Shown in pieces: positions 46,917 to 55,715 of a stretch of 64,000 nt of DNA. A program made the translations under genes and the position numbers. Numbering within the stretch: the first letter of the stretch is position 1; each line of letters opens with the position of its first letter. Below the pieces are notes generated by a model, which was given only the letters and a program-made list of their open reading frames with translations, was not told the DNA's origin and did not search any database. Origin of the DNA: G963663615 sp963663615 (GTDB lineage Bacteria > Bacteroidota > Ignavibacteria > Ignavibacteriales > Melioribacteraceae); the NCBI GenBank assembly GCA_963663615.1, contig OY760517.1, positions 1,054,001 through 1,118,000 of the forward strand. The letters are read 5' to 3'.

Positions 46917-47648
46917 TTGAAACCATACCTTTTTGTATCAGATATCCATCTTGGAGTGCTTGAACCAGAAAAAGATGCGGAACTGGAAAACAGTTTTGTT
47001 ACGTTTCTGGAACAGGAGGCATCGAAAGCCGGGGAAATATTTATTCTTGGTGACTTGTTCGATTACTGGTTCGAGTACAGAAGGGTTATTCAGAAAGGGT
47101 ATTTTAACACGTTTGCAGCTATGCATAAACTTGTTAAAAGCGGTGTTAAGGTAAACTATTTAATTGGTAATCACGACTTTATGCATCGCGATTTTTTTGA
47201 GAAATCAGTTGGTGTTAACCTTATTGAAGATGCTATGGGGTTTGATCTCGATGGTACAAAGTTTTTTCTTGGACATGGTGACGGTCTTATTAAAAATGAT
47301 ATCGGTTACAAAATATTAAAAGCGGTGCTGCGTAATAAAAAAATACAATGGCTGTATTCGCTTGTTCATCCCGATTTTGGTGTATGGCTTGCAAGCTCTT
47401 CAAGCAAAAAAAGCCGAAATTATACTTCAAAAAAGAATTATGGTGAAAACGATAGCCTTTTTGAGGTTGCAAAAGAAAAGATAGATTCGGGTTATGATTA
47501 CGTATTATTCGGGCATTCACACAGTGTTGCTAATAGAGAATATAACAATGGGAAATATATAAATCTTGGTACGTGGTTAAGCAAACCGCTTTATGGTAAA
47601 TTTTACGATAACAAGTTTGAAATAATTGAGTGGAATTTTAATGGCTGA
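46917..47648 (+). CDS. lpxH: UDP-2,3-diacylglucosamine diphosphatase-like metallophosphoesterase
   Basis: Lipid A pathway enzyme that cuts UDP-2,3-diacylglucosamine to lipid X. The 243-residue product has the calcineurin-type metal motifs in order: SDIHLG, GDLFDYW, GNHDF, GHGDG and GHSHS, plus HPD in the cap. The start is TTG with GGAAG five bases before it; the nearby ATG is out of frame. It overlaps the PBP gene by eight bases, linking lipid A and peptidoglycan synthesis. A related pyrophosphatase with another substrate cannot be excluded. Confidence 0.85.
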   Translation: MKPYLFVSDIHLGVLEPEKDAELENSFVTFLEQEASKAGEIFILGDLFDYWFEYRRVIQKGYFNTFAAMHKLVKSGVKVNYLIGNHDFMHRDFFEKSVGVNLIEDAMGFDLDGTKFFLGHGDGLIKNDIGYKILKAVLRNKKIQWLYSLVHPDFGVWLASSSSKKSRNYTSKKNYGENDSLFEVAKEKIDSGYDYVLFGHSHSVANREYNNGKYINLGTWLSKPLYGKFYDNKFEIIEWNFNG

Positions 47649-49959
47649 TCAAAAAACTTCCAAAACTAATAAACTAAAAAAAACATTCTGGTTAGTTACC
47701 GGTATTTTGTTTGTTGCTGTTTTAACAGGCGGCTTCTTTTTCTTTCAGTATATAGTTGAAGGTTTACCTTCACTTGAACAGTTGGAAAATCCTCAGCAAA
47801 GCCTTGCAAGTAATGTGTATAGTGTTGATGGCAAACTTATTGGTCAGTACTTTAAGGAAAACAGAATTGAGGCTAACATTGATAGCCTACCACAAAATTT
47901 GATAAATGCTTTGGTAGCTACTGAAGATCGAAAGTTTTTTGACCATTGGGGGGTTGATCTTGAACGCTTTATGAAAGCAATGGTTAAAAACGTATTTATG
48001 TTTAAGCGTGAAGGTGCCAGTACGCTTACACAGCAGCTTGCCAAAAACCTTTACTCGCTTAGAATGGGAAGAGAATCACTTTTCGATACGGGTGTTAGAA
48101 AACTGAGAGAGTGGATTACAGCTGTTCAAATAGAAAAGAGTTATACCAAAAAAGAAATTCTCGAAATGTATCTTAATGAGTCCTTTTTTGGTAACAGGGC
48201 TTACGGTATTGAGATGGCTGCCCGAACCTATTTTAATAAAAAAGCAAGCGAACTCGAGGTACAGGAATCGGCTGTTTTAGTTGCGTTGTTAAAATCTCAC
48301 GTGTATTATAACCCAGTTAGAAGATACAATAACTCGCTTAGACGCCGTAACGTTGTAATGTATAATATGTACGTTACCGGATTGCTTACAAAGGATAGGT
48401 ACGATCAATTAAAACTTTTGCCGATTGATTTAAGTTTGGGTAAGGAAAAGCAAAGATTCAAGAGTTCTGTTGCTCCGCATTTTGTGGAGTATGTTCGCCA
48501 AAAGCTTGAAGATATGAAAGATAAATACGGTTATGACCTTTATCAGGATGGGTTAAGTATTTATACAACTCTCGATACCAGAATGCAGAGTTTTGCTGTT
48601 AAGGCTACTGTTGACCATCTAAATGAATTCCAGGAAACTTTTGATAAATACTGGAAATGGACTAAAAGAGATAACCGCAAGATACTTAAGGATCATTTAT
48701 GGAGAGCTGTAAGGAACCGTCCCGAATACAGAAACCTGAAAACCAAAGCGGAAAGAGAAGAGTTTTTTGAACGTATGAAGCGCAACGTTGCTTTTGTTGA
48801 CTCGGTTCAGCAGGATGCACAGCGTATTGAAGCCGGGTTTGTTGCAATTGATCCCAAATCAGGTGAAATTAGAGCGATGGTTGGAGCACGCGACCAGGAT
48901 TTCCGTTACGGATTAAATCATACTTCCCAGATTAAGCGTCAGCCGGGTTCATGCTTTAAGCCTGTGTTATATACTACGGCAATCGAAAATGGTTACTATC
49001 CGGCGTATCCTCTCCTAAACCAAAGGTTTTCCTATCCTACTCCGGCTGGTGAATGGAGTCCGCAAAACTTCGATCATACAACGGGCGGATATATGACGTT
49101 GAGGGATGGGCTTAAAAATTCAAAAAATATAATTGCTGCCAGACTAATAATTGAAGACCTGGTTGAAGAGTATCAGGTTGGTAATATGGCAAAAAGACTT
49201 GGTATCAATACCAAAATGGAGCTATTTCCTTCAATGGCATTAGGAGTAAATGTTGTTGAACCTATTGAGCTTGTGTCCGTTTATGCTACTATTGCAAACA
49301 AGGGTATATATAACGAGCCTTTTGCAATTACAAAAATTGAAGATAAAGATGGTATAATACTCGACTCCTTTTCCTCAATACCTACGGAAGCTATTGAAGA
49401 AGAAACTGCCTATATTATTACCGATATGCTTACCTCCGTTGTAAGGGAGGGAACAGCAAAACGTGTTTGGGCTATTCATAAGTTTATGGCTCCTTGTGCG
49501 GGTAAAACCGGTACAACTCAGGATTACGCCGATGCATGGTTTATGGGTTTTACTCCTGAAATTGCTGCCGGTGTTTGGGTTGGTTTCGATGATAACCGTA
49601 TCAAGTTTACAGGTAGTTATGGTCAGGGAGCAAAAGCTGCATGTCCTGTTTGGTCTAACTTTATGAAAATGACGTACGACTCGTTAAGATTACCACCAAC
49701 ACCTTTTGAAAGACCTGCAAGTGGCAATGTTGTTGAAGTAGATTTTTGCAAGGAATCGATTTTTGAGCTTGGTGATCCAAAGTTGTATTCAATGGATTGT
49801 GCTAATGGTAAATACAGGGATATTATTCACGTTGATAATTTGCCAAACTATTTTAATTCGGACAGAGATACAACAGTTAAGTTTTTTAACAAGTACTGGT
49901 TTGTGGATTCCACCTCGCATGAGGCTTTGGAAATAACAGATGAGGAAGAAGATTTGTAG
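47641..49959 (+). CDS. mrcA: Class A penicillin-binding protein (PBP1A type)
   Basis: Bifunctional peptidoglycan synthase of 772 residues. One membrane anchor (about 17-38), a transglycosylase domain with ATEDRKFFDHWGVD and the GASTLTQQLAKNL block, then a transpeptidase domain with the active-site Ser in GSCFKP, the SKN motif and KTGTT. A loop rich in Lys and Arg (about residues 340-390) lies between them. I chose the ATG that overlaps the lpxH stop (ATGGCTGA); an in-frame TTG five codons earlier is possible. Confidence 0.94.
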   Translation: MADQKTSKTNKLKKTFWLVTGILFVAVLTGGFFFFQYIVEGLPSLEQLENPQQSLASNVYSVDGKLIGQYFKENRIEANIDSLPQNLINALVATEDRKFFDHWGVDLERFMKAMVKNVFMFKREGASTLTQQLAKNLYSLRMGRESLFDTGVRKLREWITAVQIEKSYTKKEILEMYLNESFFGNRAYGIEMAARTYFNKKASELEVQESAVLVALLKSHVYYNPVRRYNNSLRRRNVVMYNMYVTGLLTKDRYDQLKLLPIDLSLGKEKQRFKSSVAPHFVEYVRQKLEDMKDKYGYDLYQDGLSIYTTLDTRMQSFAVKATVDHLNEFQETFDKYWKWTKRDNRKILKDHLWRAVRNRPEYRNLKTKAEREEFFERMKRNVAFVDSVQQDAQRIEAGFVAIDPKSGEIRAMVGARDQDFRYGLNHTSQIKRQPGSCFKPVLYTTAIENGYYPAYPLLNQRFSYPTPAGEWSPQNFDHTTGGYMTLRDGLKNSKNIIAARLIIEDLVEEYQVGNMAKRLGINTKMELFPSMALGVNVVEPIELVSVYATIANKGIYNEPFAITKIEDKDGIILDSFSSIPTEAIEEETAYIITDMLTSVVREGTAKRVWAIHKFMAPCAGKTGTTQDYADAWFMGFTPEIAAGVWVGFDDNRIKFTGSYGQGAKAACPVWSNFMKMTYDSLRLPPTPFERPASGNVVEVDFCKESIFELGDPKLYSMDCANGKYRDIIHVDNLPNYFNSDRDTTVKFFNKYWFVDSTSHEALEITDEEEDL

Positions 49960-49965
49960 ATAGAA

Positions 49966-49989
49966 GCCCCCGTCTTGTTTAACGGGGGC
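49966..49989. terminator. Hairpin between convergent PBP and redoxin genes
   Basis: Perfect GC-rich 8-bp stem GCCCCCGT / ACGGGGGC with an 8-base loop. There is no long T tract on either side, so it is a strong hairpin but a less typical terminator. Confidence 0.65.
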
Positions 49990-49995
49990 ATAAAC

Positions 49996-50604
49996 CTATT
50001 TATATTTTACTCCGCAGCCGTAAGATTTTGTTACGCTGGTTTCAACTTTTTTACCCTCCATCAATGCATCCAGGGCAGAAGCAACATAGTTGTTTGCTTT
50101 GGCAGCATCCTCAGGATTTGTAGATCTAATATCATCAATAGCACCAACATAAGCTAATGTACCTTTTGTATCAATTACGTACATGTGCGGTGTTGTTTTG
50201 GCTCCGTACATTTTCCCAACTTTACCATCGGCATCAGTAAGGTAAGCAGTAAAAGATGCTCCGGCAGATTTGGCTCTTTTGTTTATTACTTCGGGTGAAT
50301 AGTTACCCTGTTTGCCTTCGGCTGAAGAGCATATACTTAACCACACAACATCTTTGGCTGTATATTTTTTCTGAAGGTTTTGCATGTTACCACTATCGTA
50401 ATGTTTTTTTACGAAAGGACAATCATAATTAACCCATTCAAGCACTACAAGTTTGCCTTTAAAATCACTTAATTTATGTGAATCACCATTACTGTCAGTC
50501 AACTCAAAATCAGGAGCGGCTTTACCAATGGCTGCTTTTTGTGCAAAGTTTGTAACAAATGGTAACATTAGTATTACCATTATCAGCATAAGTTTTTTTA
50601 ACAT
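49996..50604 (-). CDS. Secreted redoxin (AhpC/TSA-like) with one thiol in the active loop
   Basis: Thioredoxin-fold protein of 202 residues with a signal peptide (about 1-21). The active region is NYDCPFVKKHY (Cys 62), a lone Cys rather than CxxC; further Cys occur near 92 (ICSSAEG) and at the end (YGCG). This layout matches peroxiredoxin-like redoxins often found beside DsbD. A GAGGT eight bases upstream supports the ATG. It lies 11 bases after the DsbD gene, suggesting that DsbD supplies its electrons. Confidence 0.82.
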   Translation of the reverse strand: MLKKLMLIMVILMLPFVTNFAQKAAIGKAAPDFELTDSNGDSHKLSDFKGKLVVLEWVNYDCPFVKKHYDSGNMQNLQKKYTAKDVVWLSICSSAEGKQGNYSPEVINKRAKSAGASFTAYLTDADGKVGKMYGAKTTPHMYVIDTKGTLAYVGAIDDIRSTNPEDAAKANNYVASALDALMEGKKVETSVTKSYGCGVKYK

Positions 50605-50615
50605 TTGTACCTCAG

Positions 50616-52658
50616 TTAATTAGTTTTAATGGAATTTAATACAATTTCAGGAGTTAAAAGTTCAGGCAAAACAGTTCTTTTCCCATTGTGATAGTAAACG
50701 TAAAGTGGAACACTATTCCTGTCAAAGCGAGCTAAAGCCGCCGTAATTTCATCATTTCTGTTTGTCCAGTCCGCAATTAAAGGAGTAATTCCTTTTTCTT
50801 TAAAAGCACCAATAACATCCGAGTCGCTAAAAGCAACTTTTTTATTTACCTGGCAGGTAAGGCACCATGCAGCAGTAAAATCAATAAACACAGGATTATC
50901 TTCATCAAGGAGCTCTTTCAGGTATTTGTCGGAATATTGTTCCCAGTTAATACCATCAGAATTACTAACAGTGGTTCCGGGTAAATTGGTTTCAATTGAA
51001 AGGGCAGTTTGTCCAGAATAAATCATCCCTGCATACATAATTCCAAGACCCAGTACACCGGCAATAATTCTTGTTCTTCTGGTTGAGCTAATTTTTGCCC
51101 AACTACCGTAAATCCATAAGCCCAGTGCCATTACAAGCATACCGGCAAGAAGTATCAATACGGCATCGCTACCTTTCTGCAAGCTTAATACCCATAATAA
51201 CCAAAGGGCTGTACCCATAAGTATAAAACCCATTACTTGTTTGAATTTTGTCATCCAGTCACCAGGTTTGGGAAGTATTTTAATCCAGCCGGGGAATGTA
51301 CTAAATAGCAAGTAAGGAGAAGCCATACCAAGCCCAAGGAATGAAAATACCAATACGGTAATATAAGCTGGCTGTGTTAACGTATAACCAAGTGCTGTAC
51401 CCATAAACGGAGCAGTACAAGGGGTTGCAACAACAGTTGCCAAAACACCGCTAAAAAAAGTACCAATAATTTTACTGCGTTTTTTACCTGAATCAAGTGA
51501 GGTTGCCGAAGCACCAATTTCCATAACACCGAACTGATTGAGAGCTAAAGCAAAAAACAGAAACAGCAGAAAAATAACAAATCTTGGCTCTTGTAACTGA
51601 AAACCCCATCCGAGACTTTCACCACCAGCTTTAAGAACAAGCAATACAGCAGTTAACACCCAAAAGGCAGCTATTACTCCAGCCGAAAATATTAACCCAT
51701 TTTGAAGGATTTGCTTTTTGTTATTTTGAGCATCATGAACAAACCCTAGTATTTTTAGTGATATTACAGGGAGCACACACGGCATAAAATTAAGTATTAT
51801 ACCACCAATGAAAGCGAATAATAAAATGAGTAAAACACTTTGCTCCGCATTATTTTCATAAGTTATATCTGAAAAAAGGGTATCAATTTCGTACGATTTT
51901 ATATTGCCATTATTATCAACTGCAATTAGTAGCCCTTTAAATGCGGAGGGAAATTCGGAAACAAACTGTCCCTGAAATATTTCAAGAGTAAATCCATTTT
52001 CGTTAATATTTATATTTTGTGGGGTTTCATAGTCATAAACACCTGCATCGTAGGGGTAATAATATATTTCGGTTACGTTGTGAAAAATGCTTTCAGGGTC
52101 ATCTATAACAAGAATAGATGATGAATCTGTTCGGGTTGCAGAGTAATTAAACGTTGGTGTTAACGGAAGTTTGTTTTCCCACTCATCAAATAGTTTTGCA
52201 AATTGATTGTTTAAAGGGTCGAGTGATGCATTCAGTGAGGTACCACCAGGCAGACACTCTATTTTGCAAACCAGCCAGTCGAGATTAACACTTACACTAA
52301 AGTTTTTACCGTAAAGGTTATCCGGTATCTCGAATTCGGAGTAAAGAAGAACTTCATCTTCATAGCCAAAGTTAACCAACCCGGCAATTTCAAGACGTTC
52401 GGGGTATGGCCAAAACTCATCTTTTACTATAACGTTTTCAGGTAACTTCCAGTCGAGTTTGGTTTTGATTCCGGTATCGCCGGGGTTACGCCAGTAAATA
52501 TGCCAGTTCTCTTCAATCTCAAATTTAACACCAAGCTTAAGGGTGTTTTGGGAAGAAAACTGGTAAACTATTTCCGGTTTAACCAGTTGATTACCATCTT
52601 GTGCTGAAATCTTTATTGTGAATAGAGAGAGGAGGAGGATCAAAAAAGTCTTAATCAT
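50616..52658 (-). CDS. dsbD: Thiol:disulfide interchange protein DsbD
   Basis: Carries electrons from cytoplasmic thioredoxin to periplasmic thiol proteins. The 680-residue product has a signal peptide, an N-terminal DsbD-like periplasmic domain with Cys in LVCKIECLPGG, eight membrane segments with MPCVLP and ATPCTAPF (the two redox Cys), and a C-terminal thioredoxin domain with WCLTC near residues 596-600. I chose the ATG at 52658, which overlaps the upstream stop by eight bases (ATGATTAA); a TTG six codons earlier gives a worse signal peptide. Confidence 0.92.
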   Translation of the reverse strand: MIKTFLILLLSLFTIKISAQDGNQLVKPEIVYQFSSQNTLKLGVKFEIEENWHIYWRNPGDTGIKTKLDWKLPENVIVKDEFWPYPERLEIAGLVNFGYEDEVLLYSEFEIPDNLYGKNFSVSVNLDWLVCKIECLPGGTSLNASLDPLNNQFAKLFDEWENKLPLTPTFNYSATRTDSSSILVIDDPESIFHNVTEIYYYPYDAGVYDYETPQNININENGFTLEIFQGQFVSEFPSAFKGLLIAVDNNGNIKSYEIDTLFSDITYENNAEQSVLLILLFAFIGGIILNFMPCVLPVISLKILGFVHDAQNNKKQILQNGLIFSAGVIAAFWVLTAVLLVLKAGGESLGWGFQLQEPRFVIFLLFLFFALALNQFGVMEIGASATSLDSGKKRSKIIGTFFSGVLATVVATPCTAPFMGTALGYTLTQPAYITVLVFSFLGLGMASPYLLFSTFPGWIKILPKPGDWMTKFKQVMGFILMGTALWLLWVLSLQKGSDAVLILLAGMLVMALGLWIYGSWAKISSTRRTRIIAGVLGLGIMYAGMIYSGQTALSIETNLPGTTVSNSDGINWEQYSDKYLKELLDEDNPVFIDFTAAWCLTCQVNKKVAFSDSDVIGAFKEKGITPLIADWTNRNDEITAALARFDRNSVPLYVYYHNGKRTVLPELLTPEIVLNSIKTN

Positions 52659-52905
52659 AATGGGGGTACTTTGCAAATAATTTGTTAAATTTATTATGTG
52701 GAGTATGCGGATAGCATAAAAAACGCTTTCTGGATGCTATTAGCCTTTTAATAAATAATTGTTCAACGTATTCTTCTCTAAGGTCTGGCTCAACATTCAT
52801 AAGAGAGTAAAGATAAGCTCTCCTTACTCCATCATGAATTTCACCATCAACCAATTCGGTTATCTCAAGAATCAGTTCTTCCAGCTCGGTTTCAGCTTTC
52901 TTCAT
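52651..52905 (-). CDS. Small protein overlapping an ECF sigma factor gene, candidate regulator
   Basis: Not recognised. The 84-residue product is helical and charged (EELILEITELVDGEIHDGV...) with a basic end containing one Cys and several His. It starts 14 bases inside the sigma-factor gene and ends eight bases inside dsbD, so it is made together with both. Position is that of an anti-sigma factor, but there is no HxxxCxxC zinc motif and no membrane segment. An anti-sigma role is inference from position only. Confidence 0.7.
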   Translation of the reverse strand: MKKAETELEELILEITELVDGEIHDGVRRAYLYSLMNVEPDLREEYVEQLFIKRLIASRKRFLCYPHTPHNKFNKLFAKYPHYD

Positions 52906-53512
52906 CTTCCAAAACTAAATCTGATGATTTAATAAATCCTTTTGAATGAGCATAATCATGCAGTTTTGAATAAAGCATTTTCCTTGCTCTATGCAGTCTT
53001 GACCTTACCGTACCAATAGGGCAGGACATAAATTCAGCAATTTCCTCGTAATTGTAACCTTCAAGGTCACTAAGAATAATTATAGTTTGAAAATCCGTTG
53101 GTAGTGTAGCAAGTGCATTGGAAACATCATCGTCAAGAACATTGCTAAATGCATCACCAACAACATGTTGAAATTCAATTTCGGTAGATTTTATATTATC
53201 GTAAAAGTTCTGAACATCATCGTAATCAACCATTCCTGGTTTTTTGCTCTGTTTTCTGTATTCATTTATGAAAGAGTTTTTCATAATGCTAAAAAGCCAT
53301 GCTTTTATATTTGTTCCTCTTTCAAACTTGTCAAAAAATCTGAATGCCTTTAATAAGGTTTCCTGAACCAAATCGTCACTATTATCTTGCGAACCTGTCA
53401 TTTTCATTGCAAAACTGAACAAAGCATCAGTGTAAGGAACAACCAGCTCGTCAAACTCTTTATACTTTTGCCTGGTACTATCTGTAACTGTATTATTTTG
53501 TAGTTTTCGCAT
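52892..53512 (-). CDS. ECF-family RNA polymerase sigma factor
   Basis: Alternative sigma factor of 206 residues. Region 2 holds DLVQETLLKAFRFFDKF and NIKAWLFSIMKNSFINEYRK; region 4 holds LPTDFQTIIILSDLEGYNYEEIAEFMSCPIGTVRSRLHRARK. A linker of about 25 residues and a short acidic tail follow. A GGAAAG upstream supports the ATG. It leads an operon with the small 84-residue protein, dsbD and the redoxin, so it may control, or be controlled by, disulfide state. Confidence 0.94.
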   Translation of the reverse strand: MRKLQNNTVTDSTRQKYKEFDELVVPYTDALFSFAMKMTGSQDNSDDLVQETLLKAFRFFDKFERGTNIKAWLFSIMKNSFINEYRKQSKKPGMVDYDDVQNFYDNIKSTEIEFQHVVGDAFSNVLDDDVSNALATLPTDFQTIIILSDLEGYNYEEIAEFMSCPIGTVRSRLHRARKMLYSKLHDYAHSKGFIKSSDLVLEDEES

Positions 53513-53695
53513 GTCATCTTTCCTTTCGTTAACTACATATCAAAAGGAAAATCGAGTTTAAAAAGTTCATTTAAAAAAAAGATTTGTAATCGGAATATTA
53601 TCTTATTTTATTAGTTGTAATTTTTTGCTAACTTTTCGTACTCAACAATTGTTAGTGAGTAGAATATTTAAGTTTTACGTATTCCGGAGAACATA

Positions 53696-54370
53696 ATGTC
53701 TGATACCAAGAAAATATTAGTAATAGATGACCAAAAGGATAATGTATTAATACTAAGAGAAAGACTGGAAAGAGTTGGGTATAATATTATTTTTGCATTG
53801 GATGGTAAAACAGGCATTGAAAAAGCTATTGATGAATTACCCGATCTTGTTTTGCTTGATGTTATGATGCCCGATATGTCAGGGTTTGAAGTTTGCAAAA
53901 CACTTAATGATAATGCAGATACACGCGATATACCAGTTATACTGGTTACTGCACTTACAAGTCCGGATAATATTAAGCAGGGTTTGCAAGCCGGTGCTTA
54001 CGACTACATTAAAAAACCATTTAACAAGGTTGAATTGCTCGCAAGAATAGGTTCGGCATTAAAATTTTCCGAAGCCAAACAACGCCTTGTTGAACTGGAA
54101 AAAAATATAACTTTTGCAGCTACGGTGTTAACTGCCAACCATGAAATAAAACAACCTCTTACATTAATTAACCTATCTTCAGCAGCTATAAAACGACTGG
54201 TAGAAAATGAAAGCAGTGATATGGAAGCTATTTTAAAAAGGGTGGAAATTATTGAGGATGCTACACGTACTATTCAGGATATTTTTGAGCAACTTGGTTC
54301 AATTAAAAAACCAATTATAAAGGATTATGTTCACGACTTGAAGATAATTGAATTGAAAGGAGATGATTAA
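53696..54370 (+). CDS. Response-regulator receiver with an orphan DHp (HisKA-like) domain
   Basis: The 224-residue product has a full receiver (phospho-acceptor Asp 55 in LLDVMMPDMSG, conserved Lys 107 region) and then a helical pair with a HisKA H-box, TANHEIKQPLTLINLS (His 149), as in DHp domains. It stops there: no ATPase domain follows, and the frame ends cleanly. It could pass phosphate as a histidine phosphotransferase or dimerise with a kinase. It converges with the hybrid kinase gene; the stops are only six bases apart. Confidence 0.82.
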   Translation: MSDTKKILVIDDQKDNVLILRERLERVGYNIIFALDGKTGIEKAIDELPDLVLLDVMMPDMSGFEVCKTLNDNADTRDIPVILVTALTSPDNIKQGLQAGAYDYIKKPFNKVELLARIGSALKFSEAKQRLVELEKNITFAATVLTANHEIKQPLTLINLSSAAIKRLVENESSDMEAILKRVEIIEDATRTIQDIFEQLGSIKKPIIKDYVHDLKIIELKGDD

Positions 54371-54375
54371 TATAA

Positions 54376-55707
54376 TCAGATAAGTTTTTTTATAACCTTA
54401 TGAAGCTCATCGAAGTTATACGGCTTTTCGAGAAAGAAGGATATTCCATATTTTTCAATATCAATTTTTTCGCTAATATATGAACCGGAAGCAAGTATTA
54501 TTGGAATATCCGGTGAAATTTGCCTTACCTGGGAGGCACATTCCAAACCATCCATACCCGACATTTTTTTATCAATAATTATAAGATCAATTGTATTGTT
54601 TCCCTTAAATATTGACAAAGCTTCTTCACCACTTTTTGCCTGTAATACTTTTATATTATGTCCGCTAAGCAGTTCAGACAGTAATTCCCTAACAACTGTT
54701 TCGTCATCAGCAATTAATACTGTTCTTGGTTCCTTAAGCTTTTCAGGCTTTTTGTAAGCAGGAAATGCAACTTTTATTGTTGTGCCGGAACCACTCTTGC
54801 TAACAACGTCAATTGTCCCATCGTTCTCTTCAATAAATTGTTTGGCAACGAATAAACCCAGACCACTTTCCCGGTTCCTGCTTTTAGTTGAAAATCCCTT
54901 GTCGAACATTTGTTTAGCTTTTATTTCATCAATACCTGTACCGTTATCCTTGAAGGAAAACTCAACCAGTTTATCGTGTACACCAACAGAATTGAGCTCA
55001 ATTTCAATCTTGCCACTTTCATGCTGAATCGCTTCAATAGAGTTTGTTACAATATTAAGGAAAGCTCTGTAAATATTGCGTTGCGAAACATAGATGTTTT
55101 CTTGAGTATTGTTTGAAACATTTACTGTAACATGATTATTAAGCTTAAACTGCACAGTTTTAAGTACTTCGTTAATAATGTACTGTGGAGTTGTTTTTGT
55201 TTTACCTAACCCGGGATTTTCCTTTCCAAGGAATGAGTCGGTAATCTCAATAGCTTTAAGAGTATTATGTTCAATGGAGGAATATAGCTTGTTCTTTTTC
55301 TCTTTATGCGATGGAGCTGTTTCTTTAACAAAATCAATACTGTTAAGTATATTGGTGAAAATGTTGTTTAAATCATGTGCGAGTCCCTTTAATTGCGAGT
55401 TTTCGCTATTTAACTCGGCATCACCCGACTTTAGTAAAAGTAAAAGATTTTGACCCTTATAAAGCAAACTTTTAATAACAAAGGATTCCCTGAAGACAGT
55501 GGAGTTATAGATGTTGTTAACCGGATCAGCGAGTTTAAGTGAAAAGGCAGATCGCAAACTGGACCCAGAGTTAACGTTTGAGGCATACTGATCGTTAACC
55601 CACATGATACCATTATCATCTGTTGCAATTGCACAAATTCCTGCTACACTAAAGATATTTACCAAGAAATTATCCTCAGTGAAAATGTTAGGTAAATTGT
55701 ATGCCAC
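54376..55707 (-). CDS. Hybrid PAS histidine kinase with C-terminal receiver
   Basis: Cytoplasmic 443-residue kinase: a short PAS-like lead (1-95), a HisKA-type domain with His 111 in LAHDLNN, an ATPase domain (NIVTNSIEA, DNGTGID, GLGLFVAKQF) and a receiver (about 325-443, Asp 379 in IIDKKMSGMDG). LAHDLNN is the NtrB-like H-box form. The start is GTG. It lies eight bases after the NtrC-type gene and is probably its partner kinase. Confidence 0.9.
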   Translation of the reverse strand: MAYNLPNIFTEDNFLVNIFSVAGICAIATDDNGIMWVNDQYASNVNSGSSLRSAFSLKLADPVNNIYNSTVFRESFVIKSLLYKGQNLLLLLKSGDAELNSENSQLKGLAHDLNNIFTNILNSIDFVKETAPSHKEKKNKLYSSIEHNTLKAIEITDSFLGKENPGLGKTKTTPQYIINEVLKTVQFKLNNHVTVNVSNNTQENIYVSQRNIYRAFLNIVTNSIEAIQHESGKIEIELNSVGVHDKLVEFSFKDNGTGIDEIKAKQMFDKGFSTKSRNRESGLGLFVAKQFIEENDGTIDVVSKSGSGTTIKVAFPAYKKPEKLKEPRTVLIADDETVVRELLSELLSGHNIKVLQAKSGEEALSIFKGNNTIDLIIIDKKMSGMDGLECASQVRQISPDIPIILASGSYISEKIDIEKYGISFFLEKPYNFDELHKVIKKLI

Positions 55708-55715
55708 TATCTAAC

